64,000 bases of DNA from Microbispora catharanthi (GCF_006334915.2 NZ_VDMA02000004.1:372001-436000); one strand, 5' to 3'. Numbered from the stretch's first letter, positions 8,444 to 19,685 are shown. A program made the numbers and translations. Notes: generated by a model not told the origin, from the sequence alone.

Positions 8444-8963
8444 CCTGCGAAGCCTCCGAGAACCTCCGAAAGAGATCCCAGAGCCTCCGAAGAGAGCCGA
8501 GGGCTTCCGGGGACATCCGAGGAGGACCTTCACGGACCTCGACGACCTTCAACGACCCTTCGGGGCGAGGTCTTCGAGGCGAGACCTTCGAGCAGATCGA
8601 GTGTCGCCCCCCGGCGTGACACTCGATCTTTTGCTATGCCCGGCCTAATTTCGGACGGACCGAAACAAGGGACAGGGGAGTACTGTAACCAGGGCGACCA
8701 TCGCCGCCACGCCCCTGACTCCGCTGGTCAAAGCACGTTCATAGCGGTGCAAATGTTCGTCCATTACTGGACGCCGCCTCGATTACGGGGCACGAGGGCC
8801 TTCATATCCGTGGCGTCGCTGCGTAGACTCCCGGCACCGGCCAAGGTATTGCGGATGCAACCGGAAGCGGCACTTGCCAACCGCCCGGAAGTGCGCCGCA
8901 CGGCCAGTCGGATCGTCGGCGCCGTCCGGGCAGGACCGAAACCCGTCTGGCCGAGGAGGACGG
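8444..8963. other. Intergenic region: purine-rich repeats, terminator, hppA leader
   Basis: 520 bp without a convincing gene. 8451-8530 repeats the unit CCTCCGA(G/A) several times. 8594-8633 is a terminator. The remainder (8640-8950) is less biased and should contain the hppA promoter; TTCGG-N5-CCGAA occurs at about 8649-8663. No protein-like reading frame was found on either strand. Confidence 0.5.
8594..8633 (+). terminator. Rho-independent terminator after the bldG pair
   Basis: Perfect 12-bp stem AGATCGAGTGTC / GACACTCGATCT (8594-8605 with 8618-8629), 12-nt loop, then TTTTG. Confidence 0.85.
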
Positions 8964-11297
<2,334 letters not shown>

Positions 11298-11318
11298 CGC
11301 GGCCCGCAACACGGCCCG

Positions 11319-11349
11319 AAGGTCCCTCGCTCATGGAGCGGGGGACCTT
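11319..11349 (+). terminator. Terminator-like hairpin after hppA
   Basis: AAGGTCCCTCGCTC pairs with GAGCGGGGGACCTT (one G-T pair), 3-nt loop ATG, followed by CTCC. It has no long T-run, but is well placed 20 bp after the hppA stop. Confidence 0.65.
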
Positions 11350-11368
11350 CTCCATACACTGAGCACTT

Positions 11369-11470
11369 ATGGACAAGCCGAACGGGGGCAGGACGCTGGC
11401 GCTGATCCTGCTGACCATGACGGTGATGATCGCCGTGATCGTGGGCCTCGCTGTCTGGGCCATGCCATGA
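11369..11470 (+). CDS. 33-residue single-pass membrane peptide
   Basis: A short polar N-terminus (MDKPNGGRT) is followed by one hydrophobic helix ('LALILLTMTVMIAVIVGLAV') and ends WAMP. Its TGA overlaps the ATG of the sixA-like gene (ATGA), so it is likely translated first in that operon. No family is recognised. The overlap, the membrane-helix composition and the position just after a terminator support a real small gene. The upstream GAGCAC is only a weak ribosome site. Confidence 0.6.
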   Translation: MDKPNGGRTLALILLTMTVMIAVIVGLAVWAMP

Positions 11471-11949
11471 GCGTCCGGACGCTCGTCGTGGTCAGGCACG
11501 CCAAGGCCGGCCACGCGCCCGGCCTCCCGGACAGCGAACGTCCGCTCACCCCCGGCGGTGAACGGGACGCCCGGGCGGCCGGGGAGGAGATCCGGCGATT
11601 GGTCCCCGGGCTCACCGGGCTCACCCCGGGGCTCGTCCTGTGCTCGCCGTCGGTCCGCACCCGCAGGACCGCCGAGCTGCTCGGCCTCGACGCCCCCGTC
11701 GAGATCGAACGCGACATCTACGAGGCGTACCCCGACGACCTGCTCGGCGTGCTGCGCCGTACGGACGGCGAGATCGCGTCGGTCGTGCTCGTCGGCCACA
11801 ACCCGGGCGTGCACGAGCTCGTCGCCGCCCTGACCGACGCCAGGCTCGACGGCTTCCCGCCCGGCGCGTACGCGGTGATCGAGCTGGACGTGCCGTGGGA
11901 GGACGTCGCCGCCGGCACCGGACGGCTGGTCCATGTGAGCCGCACCTGA
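11467..11949 (+). CDS. sixA: Phosphohistidine phosphatase SixA-like
   Basis: 160 aa histidine phosphatase. 'VVVRHAKAG' near the N-terminus is the RHG-type catalytic motif, and 'VVLVGHNPGVHELV' supplies the second catalytic His. SixA-type enzymes remove phosphate from His-phosphorylated proteins; the actinobacterial targets are unknown. The start overlaps the small membrane peptide. The downstream FUSC gene begins immediately after the stop. Confidence 0.85.
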   Translation: MSVRTLVVVRHAKAGHAPGLPDSERPLTPGGERDARAAGEEIRRLVPGLTGLTPGLVLCSPSVRTRRTAELLGLDAPVEIERDIYEAYPDDLLGVLRRTDGEIASVVLVGHNPGVHELVAALTDARLDGFPPGAYAVIELDVPWEDVAAGTGRLVHVSRT

Positions 11950-14103
11950 TTGCGGCCCGGCAAGGCGGGTAGTAAGAAGCGCCTGCCGCTCAGGAACGTC
12001 GTGCTCGCCAGGGCGCCGAGACTGGAGGATCCACGCCTCGCGCTCGGTTTCGGCCTGACCGGGGCCGCCTGCCTGGTGATCCCGCTGCTCACGGGCCTGC
12101 TCATCGGGCACCCCGCGGGCGGTGCGACGGTCGGCCTCGGCGCGTGGCTGGTCGCGGCGCGCACCATCGCGAACCCCGCGGGCATGCGCACCCCCTACCT
12201 GCTCGGCGTCGTGCTGTCGGTCGGCGTGGGGACGTCGCTGGGGATCCTGCTGTCGGGCAGCAGCTGGCTCATGGTCCTGGTCGCCTCGGCCCTGGCCGGG
12301 CTGGGCGGCCTGGTGCGCCCGATCGGCGTCACCCCGGCGCTCACGCTGCTGCTGACCGCCGCCAACCCGCTGCCGCTCGACCCCGTGCCGCACACGGGCC
12401 TGCAACTGCTCGGCGGTCTGCTGGCGGCCGTCCTGCTCACCCTGCCCTGGCCGTGGCGGCGCACCCGCCCGGTCGTCACGATGCTGGGGGAGACGGCCGA
12501 CATCCTGGCCGGGCTGGTCGAGGCCGTGGCCGACCCCGCGGTGGGCCAGGACGAGTGGGACGAGCGCCGGAGGAAGGCCGCCGACGCGATCGCCGAGGTC
12601 CGCATGGCCCGGGCCCGCCGCGTCCGGTGGGAGCGGTCGCGGGCGGCCGAGGACGTCGCGCTCGCGTTGCGCCGGGTGTTCCACGAGATCATCGCCTTGC
12701 GGGGGCTGTGCGACACGCTGGCCCGGCGTGCGCCCGGCGCGGCGGACGAGGCGGGGCTCGGCGACCTCGTGGGCTCGCTGTCCGCGTCGCTGCGGGCCTA
12801 CCTGGCCGAGTGCCCGCCCGAGCACGTGCCCGTCGTGGGCTTCGGCGATCGGGTGGACCGGCTGCGCGACCGGGTGGACCGGCTGCGCGACCGGGCCGCG
12901 GGCGGCGAGCGCGAGATGGTCGTGCTCGTCCTCCTCCGGCAGATCGCGCACAGCGCCGGGCGGATCCAGGAGGCGCTCGACGGCTCCGTCGAGGCGGCCC
13001 GCCGCCTGTGCGCGCCCGGCCTCGATCTGGCCACGCTGGCGGCTCCCCCGCCGCTCGCCTTCGACGACCCGCGCGTGCGGCACGCCCTGCGCGTCGTGCT
13101 CGGCACCGCCTTCGCCTCGATCGTCATCGTGCTGTTCAAACCCGCGTTCCCGCACTGGCTGGTGATCGCGGTGCTGGTCACCATCCAGCCGACGTACGGG
13201 GAGACGCGGGCCAAGGTGTGGGCGCGGGTGGGGGGCAGCACGGCCGGCGGTCTGGTCTCGGCCGCGATCCTGCACATCGCACCGGGTCACTGGACGCTCG
13301 TCGCGCTGATCGGGGTGTCGGCCGCGCTGGCGTTCGGCCTGGCCCCGACACACCAGGCCTACTGGGCGACGTTCATGACGATGTGCGTGCTGCTGCTGCT
13401 CGACTTCCAGGTGCCGCAGACCGCGCGGATCGCCGAGTCGCGGGTCGTGCTGACCGTCGTCGGCGGCGTCATCGCCATCGCGTGCGCGCGGCTTCTGTGG
13501 CCGCGGGGGGAGACGGAACGGCTGGCCGAGCGGGTCGGCCGGATGCTCGACTCGCACGCGGCGGTCGCCCGGACGCTGGCGCAGCTGGCCAGGGGGAAGG
13601 CGGGCGCCGAGCGGGTAGAGGAGCGGATCAGGAAGGCCGCGGTGGACGCCGAGATGGTCACGGGGGCGCTCGGCTACATCGCCAAGGAACCCGGCGGCAC
13701 GGCCCCCGAGGCCGTCGACGAGGCCCTGGAGGCTGCCCAGCGGGTCCGCGACGACCTGCTGACGCTGATCTCGGTGCTGCGCGACGAGCCCACCGGCGCC
13801 GGGCCGGTCCCCGACGTCCTGGACGCCGTGGCCGACCATCTGCGGGCCACCGCGCAGGCCGTGCGGGGGCGGGAGCCGTACGAGCCGGCGGCGGAGGTGA
13901 GCCGGGGGCTCGCGGACGACGCCGTGTGGGTCGGCGCCCAGGCCGAGCGCCGCCTCAGCGAGCTGGAGGCGAACGCCACCGAGCCGGGCTCGGGGCCGGC
14001 GCTGCTGCGCACCGCCGCCGTCGACCAGGCGCTGCGCTCGCTGGACGCCGACGCCGTACGGCTGTGCGCGGCGGCGGCCGACGCCTTCGCGAGCAGGCCC
14101 TGA
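11950..14103 (+). CDS. FUSC-family (aromatic acid exporter-like) membrane protein
   Basis: 717 aa. Two membrane blocks (about residues 25-160 and 380-520), each with several helices, are joined by a long cytoplasmic helical region, the FUSC/ArAE layout. The C-terminal ~200 residues are helical and soluble. TTG at 11950 directly abuts the previous stop. A GTG at 12001, preceded by CAGGAA, is an alternative that loses 17 basic residues. A 21-bp perfect tandem repeat encodes RVDRLRD twice. Substrate unknown. Confidence 0.82.
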   Translation: MRPGKAGSKKRLPLRNVVLARAPRLEDPRLALGFGLTGAACLVIPLLTGLLIGHPAGGATVGLGAWLVAARTIANPAGMRTPYLLGVVLSVGVGTSLGILLSGSSWLMVLVASALAGLGGLVRPIGVTPALTLLLTAANPLPLDPVPHTGLQLLGGLLAAVLLTLPWPWRRTRPVVTMLGETADILAGLVEAVADPAVGQDEWDERRRKAADAIAEVRMARARRVRWERSRAAEDVALALRRVFHEIIALRGLCDTLARRAPGAADEAGLGDLVGSLSASLRAYLAECPPEHVPVVGFGDRVDRLRDRVDRLRDRAAGGEREMVVLVLLRQIAHSAGRIQEALDGSVEAARRLCAPGLDLATLAAPPPLAFDDPRVRHALRVVLGTAFASIVIVLFKPAFPHWLVIAVLVTIQPTYGETRAKVWARVGGSTAGGLVSAAILHIAPGHWTLVALIGVSAALAFGLAPTHQAYWATFMTMCVLLLLDFQVPQTARIAESRVVLTVVGGVIAIACARLLWPRGETERLAERVGRMLDSHAAVARTLAQLARGKAGAERVEERIRKAAVDAEMVTGALGYIAKEPGGTAPEAVDEALEAAQRVRDDLLTLISVLRDEPTGAGPVPDVLDAVADHLRATAQAVRGREPYEPAAEVSRGLADDAVWVGAQAERRLSELEANATEPGSGPALLRTAAVDQALRSLDADAVRLCAAAADAFASRP
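12850..12891 (+). repeat. 21-bp perfect tandem duplication in the FUSC gene
   Basis: cgggtggaccggctgcgcgac occurs twice back to back, adding one heptad (RVDRLRD) to a likely coiled coil. It is in frame, so harmless to the reading frame. Confidence 0.85.
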
Positions 14104-14107
14104 GGTC

Positions 14108-15361
14108 TCAGATCATGGGGGGCGGCATGCCGTCCTCGGCGTCGGCCGCCTCGACCTCCTCGCGGGAGATGCCGAGCAGGTAGAGGATCGAGTCGAGGTA
14201 GGGCACGTTGACCGCGGTGTCGGCGGCCTGCCGCACGATGGGCTTGGCGTTGAACGCGATGCCGAGCCCGGCGACGGCGAACATGTCGAGGTCGTTGGCG
14301 CCGTCGCCGATCGCGACGGTCTGACTCAGCGGGATGCCCGACTCGGCGGCGAAGCGCTCCAGCGCGCGGGCCTTGCCCGGCCGGTCCACGATCTCGCCGA
14401 CGACCCGGCCGGTGAGCCGGCCGTCGACGACCTCAAGGGTGTTGGCGGCCGAGTAGTCGATGCCGAGGTCGGCCACCAGGGAGTCGGTGATCTGGGTGAA
14501 GCCGCCGCTCACAATGGCGAAGCGGTAGTCGAGCCGCTTGAGGGTCCGCACCAGCGTGCGCGCGCCGGGGGTGAGGACGACCTCCTTGACGACCTTCTCG
14601 AAGACCTCCTCCGACAGCCCTTCGAGTAGCGCGACCCGCCTGACCAGCGACTCGGCGAAGTCGAGCTCGCCGCGCATGGCCTCGTCGGTGACCCGGGCGA
14701 CCTCGTCCAGGCACCCGGCGTGCCGGGCCAGCAGCTCGATGACCTCGTTCTGGATCAGCGTCGAGTCGACGTCCATCACGATGAGACGCTTGGCGCGGCG
14801 GTGCAGGCCGCTGCGCTGCACGGCCACGTCCACCTGCTGCGCCGCCGCCTCCGCGGCCAGCTCCGCGCGCATCGCCTGGGGGTCGGCGCCGGACACGGCG
14901 AGCTCGATGCACGTCACCGGATAGCTCGACAGCCGCTCGATCCTGTCGATGTTCGCGCCGCTCGCCGCGATCCGGCCGGAGATCCCGGCCATGGCGGCGG
15001 GCAGCAGCGGCGCGCCCAGGACGGTGACGTGCAGCCGTCCGCGTCGCCGCTTCTCCTTGGAGATCGTGCCGGTCGCGATCTCCAGGTCCATGTCGAGGTC
15101 GGCGGCGACCTGCTCGACGGCCGTCCACAGGCCGCCGATCGTGCCTCCGGTGCCGGTGGGCGGCCCGCCGGCGTAGGCGACGAGTACGCCCAGGGTGAGG
15201 CGGCCTCGGATGACGACCTGCTCCACGTCGGCCACGACGACCGGGAACCCGGCCAGTACGGAAAACAGCCGCGAGGTGACGCCCGGGCGATCCGGACCGG
15301 TCAGCGTGATCAGGAGCGTGCGCTGGTTCACGTTGTTTGAGGTTACTGCGCCGCTTGTCAT
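14108..15361 (-). CDS. serB: Phosphoserine phosphatase with ACT domains
   Basis: 417 aa. The N-terminal ~180 residues are ACT-like ('TLLITLTGPDRPGVTSRLFS'). The C-terminal HAD phosphatase domain has 'VMDVDSTLIQNEVIELLA' (catalytic DxDST), 'VSGGF' and 'AIGDGANDLDM'. Catalyses the last step of serine synthesis. The ACT part suggests allosteric control by serine. Convergent with the FUSC gene, 4 bp between stops, so expression could interfere. Confidence 0.93.
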   Translation of the reverse strand: MTSGAVTSNNVNQRTLLITLTGPDRPGVTSRLFSVLAGFPVVVADVEQVVIRGRLTLGVLVAYAGGPPTGTGGTIGGLWTAVEQVAADLDMDLEIATGTISKEKRRRGRLHVTVLGAPLLPAAMAGISGRIAASGANIDRIERLSSYPVTCIELAVSGADPQAMRAELAAEAAAQQVDVAVQRSGLHRRAKRLIVMDVDSTLIQNEVIELLARHAGCLDEVARVTDEAMRGELDFAESLVRRVALLEGLSEEVFEKVVKEVVLTPGARTLVRTLKRLDYRFAIVSGGFTQITDSLVADLGIDYSAANTLEVVDGRLTGRVVGEIVDRPGKARALERFAAESGIPLSQTVAIGDGANDLDMFAVAGLGIAFNAKPIVRQAADTAVNVPYLDSILYLLGISREEVEAADAEDGMPPPMI

Positions 15362-15530
15362 GAGCGCGCACGAGGTTCACGATGCGGACGCCTTCATGCC
15401 CCCGCCCTGAGGCTCCGCTGTCATTTCCGCATGTCGTCATGGTGGTGGGCCGCGAAGCAGGCCAGTCCGGGACGCCCTGCGCCGTCCGCCTCATCGTGGC
15501 CGACACCCCCCGAGGAAGGACGCGACGCGC

Positions 15531-16265
15531 ATGACGATCTCTCTGCAGTCTCAACACTCCCTGGGCTCCGGCCGCTACACCGTCGGGTTCGCCGAGAGCG
15601 CCGCGGACCTGCGTGCCGCCCAGCGCCTGCGCTACGAGGTGTTCGCCGGGGAGATGGGCGCCCGGCTCGACTCCCCCCTGAGCGGGCTCGACGCCGAACC
15701 GCTCGACGCGTACTGCGACCACCTCCTCGTCCGCGAGGGCGACACGGTGGTCGGCACCTACCGCCTGCTGCCGCCCCGCCGCTCCGACCGGCTCTACTCC
15801 GACTCCGAGTTCGACCTCGGCGCGCTGAAGGGCCTGCGCGGCGACCTGGTCGAGGCCGGGCGCACGTGCGTGCACCCCGACCACCGCGGCGGCACGGTCG
15901 TCGCCCTGATGTGGGCCGGAATCGCGCACTACATGACCAGCCGCGGCCACGCCTGGCTCGCAGGCTGCTGCTCGGTGCCCCTGGACGACGGCGGTGCGGT
16001 CGCCGCCGGAGTCGTCGACCGGGTCCAGTTGGGGCCCGAGGAGTATCGCGTCACGCCGCACACGCCCTGGCGCGACGCCGGGGTCTCCCGCCCCGACCGG
16101 TTCGTGCTGCCGCCGCTGCTGCGCGGTTACCTGCGGCTCGGCGCGTGGATCTGCGGCGCTCCCGCCTACGATCCGGACTTCGGCACCGCGGACTTCTTCG
16201 TGCTGCTCTCCGTGGCCGACGCCGACCCCCGTTACCTGCGGCACTTCCTCAGGCAGTCGCGGTGA
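15531..16265 (+). CDS. GNAT-fold N-acyltransferase (OlsB-like)
   Basis: 244 aa. 'LRAAQRLRYEVFAGEMGA', 'DHLLVREGDTVVGTYRLLPP' and 'EAGRTCVHPDHRGG' match the hemolysin-like/OlsB acetyltransferase family, which transfers 3-hydroxyacyl groups to ornithine. A PlsC-type gene follows with a 4-nt overlap (GTGA), the order needed for ornithine-lipid synthesis (OlsB then OlsA). GAGGAAGGA lies 10 nt before the ATG. Product unproven; other lyso-aminolipids are possible. Confidence 0.8.
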   Translation: MTISLQSQHSLGSGRYTVGFAESAADLRAAQRLRYEVFAGEMGARLDSPLSGLDAEPLDAYCDHLLVREGDTVVGTYRLLPPRRSDRLYSDSEFDLGALKGLRGDLVEAGRTCVHPDHRGGTVVALMWAGIAHYMTSRGHAWLAGCCSVPLDDGGAVAAGVVDRVQLGPEEYRVTPHTPWRDAGVSRPDRFVLPPLLRGYLRLGAWICGAPAYDPDFGTADFFVLLSVADADPRYLRHFLRQSR

Positions 16266-17224
16266 GCGCCGTCGCGCACCTGCCGGCGGCCTCCTCCGCC
16301 TGGCTGCCGGTGTCTCCCTGCGCGCCCGACGTCTGCCTGCGTGCGCAGGCGCGTACGGCCGGCCCCCTGCGGCGGGCCGCCCGACTGGCGGGCGCGGCCG
16401 CCGTGCTGCTCGCCGGTCTGCCGATCGCGCTCGCGCTGGGTCGTACGGCGCGGCGCGGGGCGGTCACGACGTGGTGGTCGCGTCTGCTGCTACGGGCCCT
16501 CGGCATCAGGATCGTGACGCGCCGCGGGTTCTCCTGCATCGGGGGTTCGGCGCGGGCGCGAGCCGTGCCGGAGGAGGACGGGCCCGCCCTGCTCGTCGGC
16601 AACCACGTCTCCTGGCTCGACCCCCTGGTCATCACGGCGACCTTCGCCTGCCGCCCGCTGGCCAAGGCGGAGGTGGGCAGGTGGCCGATCGTCGGCACGC
16701 TTGCCTCCGGGGGCGGCGCGCTGTTCATCGACAGGGACAGGCTGTCCGCCCTGCCGGGGGTCGTCGCGGACATGACCGCCGCGCTGCGGCGCGGCGAGAG
16801 CGTGGCCGCGTTCCCCGAGGGCACGACGTGGTGCGGACGTGAGATGGGGCGCTTCCGGCCCGCGGTGTTCCAGGCGGCGCTCGACGCGGGGGTGCCCGTG
16901 CGGCCGCTGGCGCTGCGTTTCCTGGAGGGCACCGCGGTTCATGGAGGTACGGGGGTTCATGAAGGTACGGGGGAGCGGGCCGCCCTTTCCACCCGCCCGT
17001 CGTACGTCGGGGACGACACGCTGCTCGCGTCCGTCCTGCGGATCGTCGCCACCAGGGACCTCGTCGCGGAGGTGACGGTCTTCCCCGCCGTACGGCCGGA
17101 CCGTCCGGCCGCGTACGGCGGGCCGGTTCACCGGAGGGAGGCGCGGACGGCGCTGGCGCGGATCGCCGAGGCTCAGGTCAGGACGGGGCTCATGGAGCCC
17201 GAGGAGCAGGCCGTGGCGGCCTGA
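16262..17224 (+). CDS. 1-acyl-glycerol-3-phosphate/lyso-ornithine-lipid acyltransferase (PlsC/OlsA-like)
   Basis: 320 aa. One N-terminal membrane helix (about residues 40-60). The LPLAT motifs are 'NHVSWLDPL' (HX4D) and 'FPEGTT'. GTG at 16262 overlaps the stop of the GNAT gene. A short in-frame duplication makes VHGGTGVHEGTG. Pairing with the GNAT gene suggests it esterifies a second fatty acid onto the N-acyl intermediate. A general phospholipid role is the alternative. Confidence 0.82.
   Translation: MSAVAHLPAASSAWLPVSPCAPDVCLRAQARTAGPLRRAARLAGAAAVLLAGLPIALALGRTARRGAVTTWWSRLLLRALGIRIVTRRGFSCIGGSARARAVPEEDGPALLVGNHVSWLDPLVITATFACRPLAKAEVGRWPIVGTLASGGGALFIDRDRLSALPGVVADMTAALRRGESVAAFPEGTTWCGREMGRFRPAVFQAALDAGVPVRPLALRFLEGTAVHGGTGVHEGTGERAALSTRPSYVGDDTLLASVLRIVATRDLVAEVTVFPAVRPDRPAAYGGPVHRREARTALARIAEAQVRTGLMEPEEQAVAA
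16936..16973 (+). repeat. Imperfect 18-bp tandem repeat in plsC-like gene
   Basis: ggttcatggaggtacggg / ggttcatgaaggtacggg encode VHGGTG and VHEGTG. In frame, in a surface loop region. Confidence 0.7.
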
Positions 17225-17245
17225 CGGGGGGCCGTCACACGATCG

Positions 17246-17280
17246 ACGGCGCCCGCCCGGCGAGGCCGGACGGGCGCCGT
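17246..17280. terminator. Bidirectional terminator between convergent genes
   Basis: A 16-bp stem with one mismatch (17246-17261 with 17265-17280, loop GAG) lies between the ends of the PlsC-like and secreted-protein genes. No clear T-run. Confidence 0.7.
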
Positions 17281-17296
17281 GGTGGACGGACGGATT

Positions 17297-17878
17297 TCAG
17301 CGGTAGATCGAGCTCTTCGACTTCACCCAGCCGATGCTGTCGCCGAACTCGCTGAGCAGCTCCCTGGGGTCGGTGTTCGTCGACGTGTCGACGACCGCGC
17401 CGCCGAAGTAGCCGTAGAGCTTGCCGCGGGCGGACCCGCTCACCTGGGCCTTCGCCCAGAACGTGTAGCTGTTGCCCTTCTTGAGGCCGGGCAGCACGCA
17501 CAGGGCCCGGGTCCGCTCCCGCGTGCAGTGCTCGTGGTAGTTGGAGCCGTGCGGGACGTAGATCCGGGTCTTGGTGACGTTCTTGGGGAACTTGACCGCG
17601 AGGAAGATCTCGTCGGTCTTGGTCCTGAGCTTGTTGATGAGCCTGACCTTGAACGACACCACGCGCCCGGCACGGACGCTGTAGGGATAGCTGATCTGGA
17701 TGCGGACGGGCGCCGAGGCCGCCGTGGTCGCCGCAGACGCCGCGACCGCCGTGGACGAGGTGGACGCGGTGGACGCGGCCGACGACGCGGCGGAGGCGGG
17801 CGCGCCGGACGCGACCAGCGCGCCCGCGGCCAGTGGCACGGCCAGCAGCGCGGTCGGCTTGCCGATGAGGGTACGCAT
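17297..17878 (-). CDS. Secreted protein of unknown function
   Basis: 193 aa. Signal peptide about residues 1-30 ('VPLAAGALVASGAPASAA'), then an Ala/Ser/Thr linker and a beta-rich domain of about 130 residues with two Cys ('EHCTRERTRALCVLPGL') that probably form a disulfide. No family recognised; the beta-sandwich look resembles secreted actinobacterial DUF11-like domains. ATG at 17878 chosen because the signal peptide begins there. Confidence 0.72.
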   Translation of the reverse strand: MRTLIGKPTALLAVPLAAGALVASGAPASAASSAASTASTSSTAVAASAATTAASAPVRIQISYPYSVRAGRVVSFKVRLINKLRTKTDEIFLAVKFPKNVTKTRIYVPHGSNYHEHCTRERTRALCVLPGLKKGNSYTFWAKAQVSGSARGKLYGYFGGAVVDTSTNTDPRELLSEFGDSIGWVKSKSSIYR

Positions 17879-17919
17879 GCGGTCAGCCTTGACGATCGAG
17901 ATCACGGTTTGATCACGTA

Positions 17920-19026
17920 TCAGAGGATGAGATGGCTGTCGCCGAACTCGTGCCAGAGGTAGCCCTCCTCCAGCGCCGCCTCGTACGAGCGGGCCAGCAC
18001 GCCGGTCCCGGTGATCGCCGACAGCATCATCAGGTGGCTGGAGCGGGGCTCGTGCAGGCCCGTGACGAGGCCGTCCACCACTCGCACGCCTCCCGCCGGC
18101 GTGACGACGTGCGAGGTCCAGCCCGACGCCGCCCGCACCGTGCCCGGGGCGTGGGCGTCGAGGGCGGCGGTCTCCAGAGCCCGTACGACGGTCGTGCCGA
18201 CGGCGATCACCCGGCCCCCGTGCTCGCGGGTGATGTTCACCAGCCGTGCCGTCCACGGGGAGACCGAGAACCACTCGGGATAGGGCGGTTCGTCCTTCTC
18301 CGGTGACGCGACCCCGGTGTGCAGCGTGATCGGCGCGACGCCGATCCCCCGGCTGACCAGGTCGGTGACGAGCTCCGGGGTGAAAGGCCGGGCGGCGCTG
18401 GGCATCTCAGCGCTGCCCGGCTCGACCCCGAAGACCGTCTGGTAGTCGGCGAGCGGCCAGTCGCGCCCCACGTAGCCGTACCGGATGGGCACGCCGTGTG
18501 CGGCGAGGTAGGAGAGCACGTCGCGGTCCAGGTGGGCACGCCACAGGCGCGGCGTCTCCTGCGCCAGCAGGCGCAGCGTGGCCCCTCCCGGGAGCGGCAG
18601 CCACTCGCCGGGCGCGGCGCCGGAGTAGGGCGCCGTCGCCGTCGCCGTACGGCGGCGCAGCTCGACCAGCCACTCACCGGACGCGAGGCGGCCGGAGAAG
18701 TGGACGGCCAGCCGGTCGAGCCGCACCGCCGCGGGCAGGGTGGCGGAGTTGTTGACCACCAGCAGGTCGCCGGGGGACAGCAGCGACGGCAGGTCGGCGA
18801 AGACGTGGTGGGTGACCTCGCCGGTGTCACGGCGGGACACCAGCAACCTGACCTCGTCGCGGCGCAGCCCACGCGCCTCCGGCGGTTCGTGCGCCTCCAG
18901 CGGCGCCCCCAGCGCGAACTCGAACGATCCCCCCGCCCCGTACGGCCGGATCGCCGGGCCGGGTGCGGTCTTCACGGGGGGCTCGGTCCGGGCCGGGACG
19001 GCGGTGTGGGGGTCCCTGGCGGTCAT
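17920..19026 (-). CDS. queA: S-adenosylmethionine:tRNA ribosyltransferase-isomerase-like (QueA family)
   Basis: 368 aa. 'DLPSLLSPGDLLVVNNSATLPA' region, 'TLHTGVAS', 'ARLVNITREHGGRVIAVGTT' and 'EPRSSHLMMLSAITG' match QueA, which transfers the ribosyl part of SAM to 7-deazaguanine in tRNA. An N-terminal ~40-residue extension is unusual. It overlaps the SDR gene by 4 nt rather than lying with tgt or other queuosine genes, so a paralogous function is possible. Confidence 0.8.
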   Translation of the reverse strand: MTARDPHTAVPARTEPPVKTAPGPAIRPYGAGGSFEFALGAPLEAHEPPEARGLRRDEVRLLVSRRDTGEVTHHVFADLPSLLSPGDLLVVNNSATLPAAVRLDRLAVHFSGRLASGEWLVELRRRTATATAPYSGAAPGEWLPLPGGATLRLLAQETPRLWRAHLDRDVLSYLAAHGVPIRYGYVGRDWPLADYQTVFGVEPGSAEMPSAARPFTPELVTDLVSRGIGVAPITLHTGVASPEKDEPPYPEWFSVSPWTARLVNITREHGGRVIAVGTTVVRALETAALDAHAPGTVRAASGWTSHVVTPAGGVRVVDGLVTGLHEPRSSHLMMLSAITGTGVLARSYEAALEEGYLWHEFGDSHLIL

Positions 19027-19685
19027 TCCAGCTCTCCCCGGGTGAAGCGGCCGGGGGCGGGGCGGGTGCCCACGAGGCGCAGCAGCGCCGGGACCACGCT
19101 CTCGGGCGGCGGCGCTGCCCCGGCCTCCTCCGGGCCCACGGCGTCGGCCAGCATGCGGGTGCGCATCTCGCCCGGGTCCACCCACCAGACCGCCACGTCG
19201 GGCTCCTCGGCGGCGAGGACGTTCGACACCTGGTCGAGGGCGGCCTTGGTCGCGCCGTAGCCGCCCCAGCCCTCGTACGCCTCGACGGCGGCGTCGGAGG
19301 AGATGTTGAGGATCGCGCCCCGCCGCTTGCGCAGCGCGGGCAGCGTCGCCTGCACCAGCGCGAGCGGCGCGATCACGTTCGTCTCGAACAGCGCGCGCAG
19401 CGCGTCCAGCGGATAGTCGGCGAGCCTGGGCATCGGGGCGGGGCCGAGCCCGCTCGCGTTGTTGACCAGGAGGTCCAGCTCGGGCACGGACTCGGCGAGC
19501 CCGGCCACGTGCGCCGGGTCGGCGACGTCTCCGGGGATGGCCCGGGCGCCGAGGTCGAAGGCCGCCGACATCAGGTCCTCCTCGCCGCGCGCGGTGAGGA
19601 GGAGTGACCAGCCGTCGGCGGCGAGCGCCTTGGCGAGAGCGAGTCCCAGCCCTCGCGACGCTCCGGTGATGAGTGCGTGCTTCAT
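19023..19685 (-). CDS. Short-chain dehydrogenase/reductase
   Basis: 220 aa Rossmann protein. 'LITGASRGLGLALA' is the cofactor site, 'LVNNASG' the NNAG-type motif, and 'YGATKAALD' the YxxxK catalytic pair with the Ser of 'NISSDAA'. ATG at 19685 chosen; an ATG 24 nt upstream is in frame but poorly placed. Overlaps the start of the QueA-like gene (ATGA), so both are co-translated. Substrate unknown. Confidence 0.87.
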   Translation of the reverse strand: MKHALITGASRGLGLALAKALAADGWSLLLTARGEEDLMSAAFDLGARAIPGDVADPAHVAGLAESVPELDLLVNNASGLGPAPMPRLADYPLDALRALFETNVIAPLALVQATLPALRKRRGAILNISSDAAVEAYEGWGGYGATKAALDQVSNVLAAEEPDVAVWWVDPGEMRTRMLADAVGPEEAGAAPPPESVVPALLRLVGTRPAPGRFTRGELE

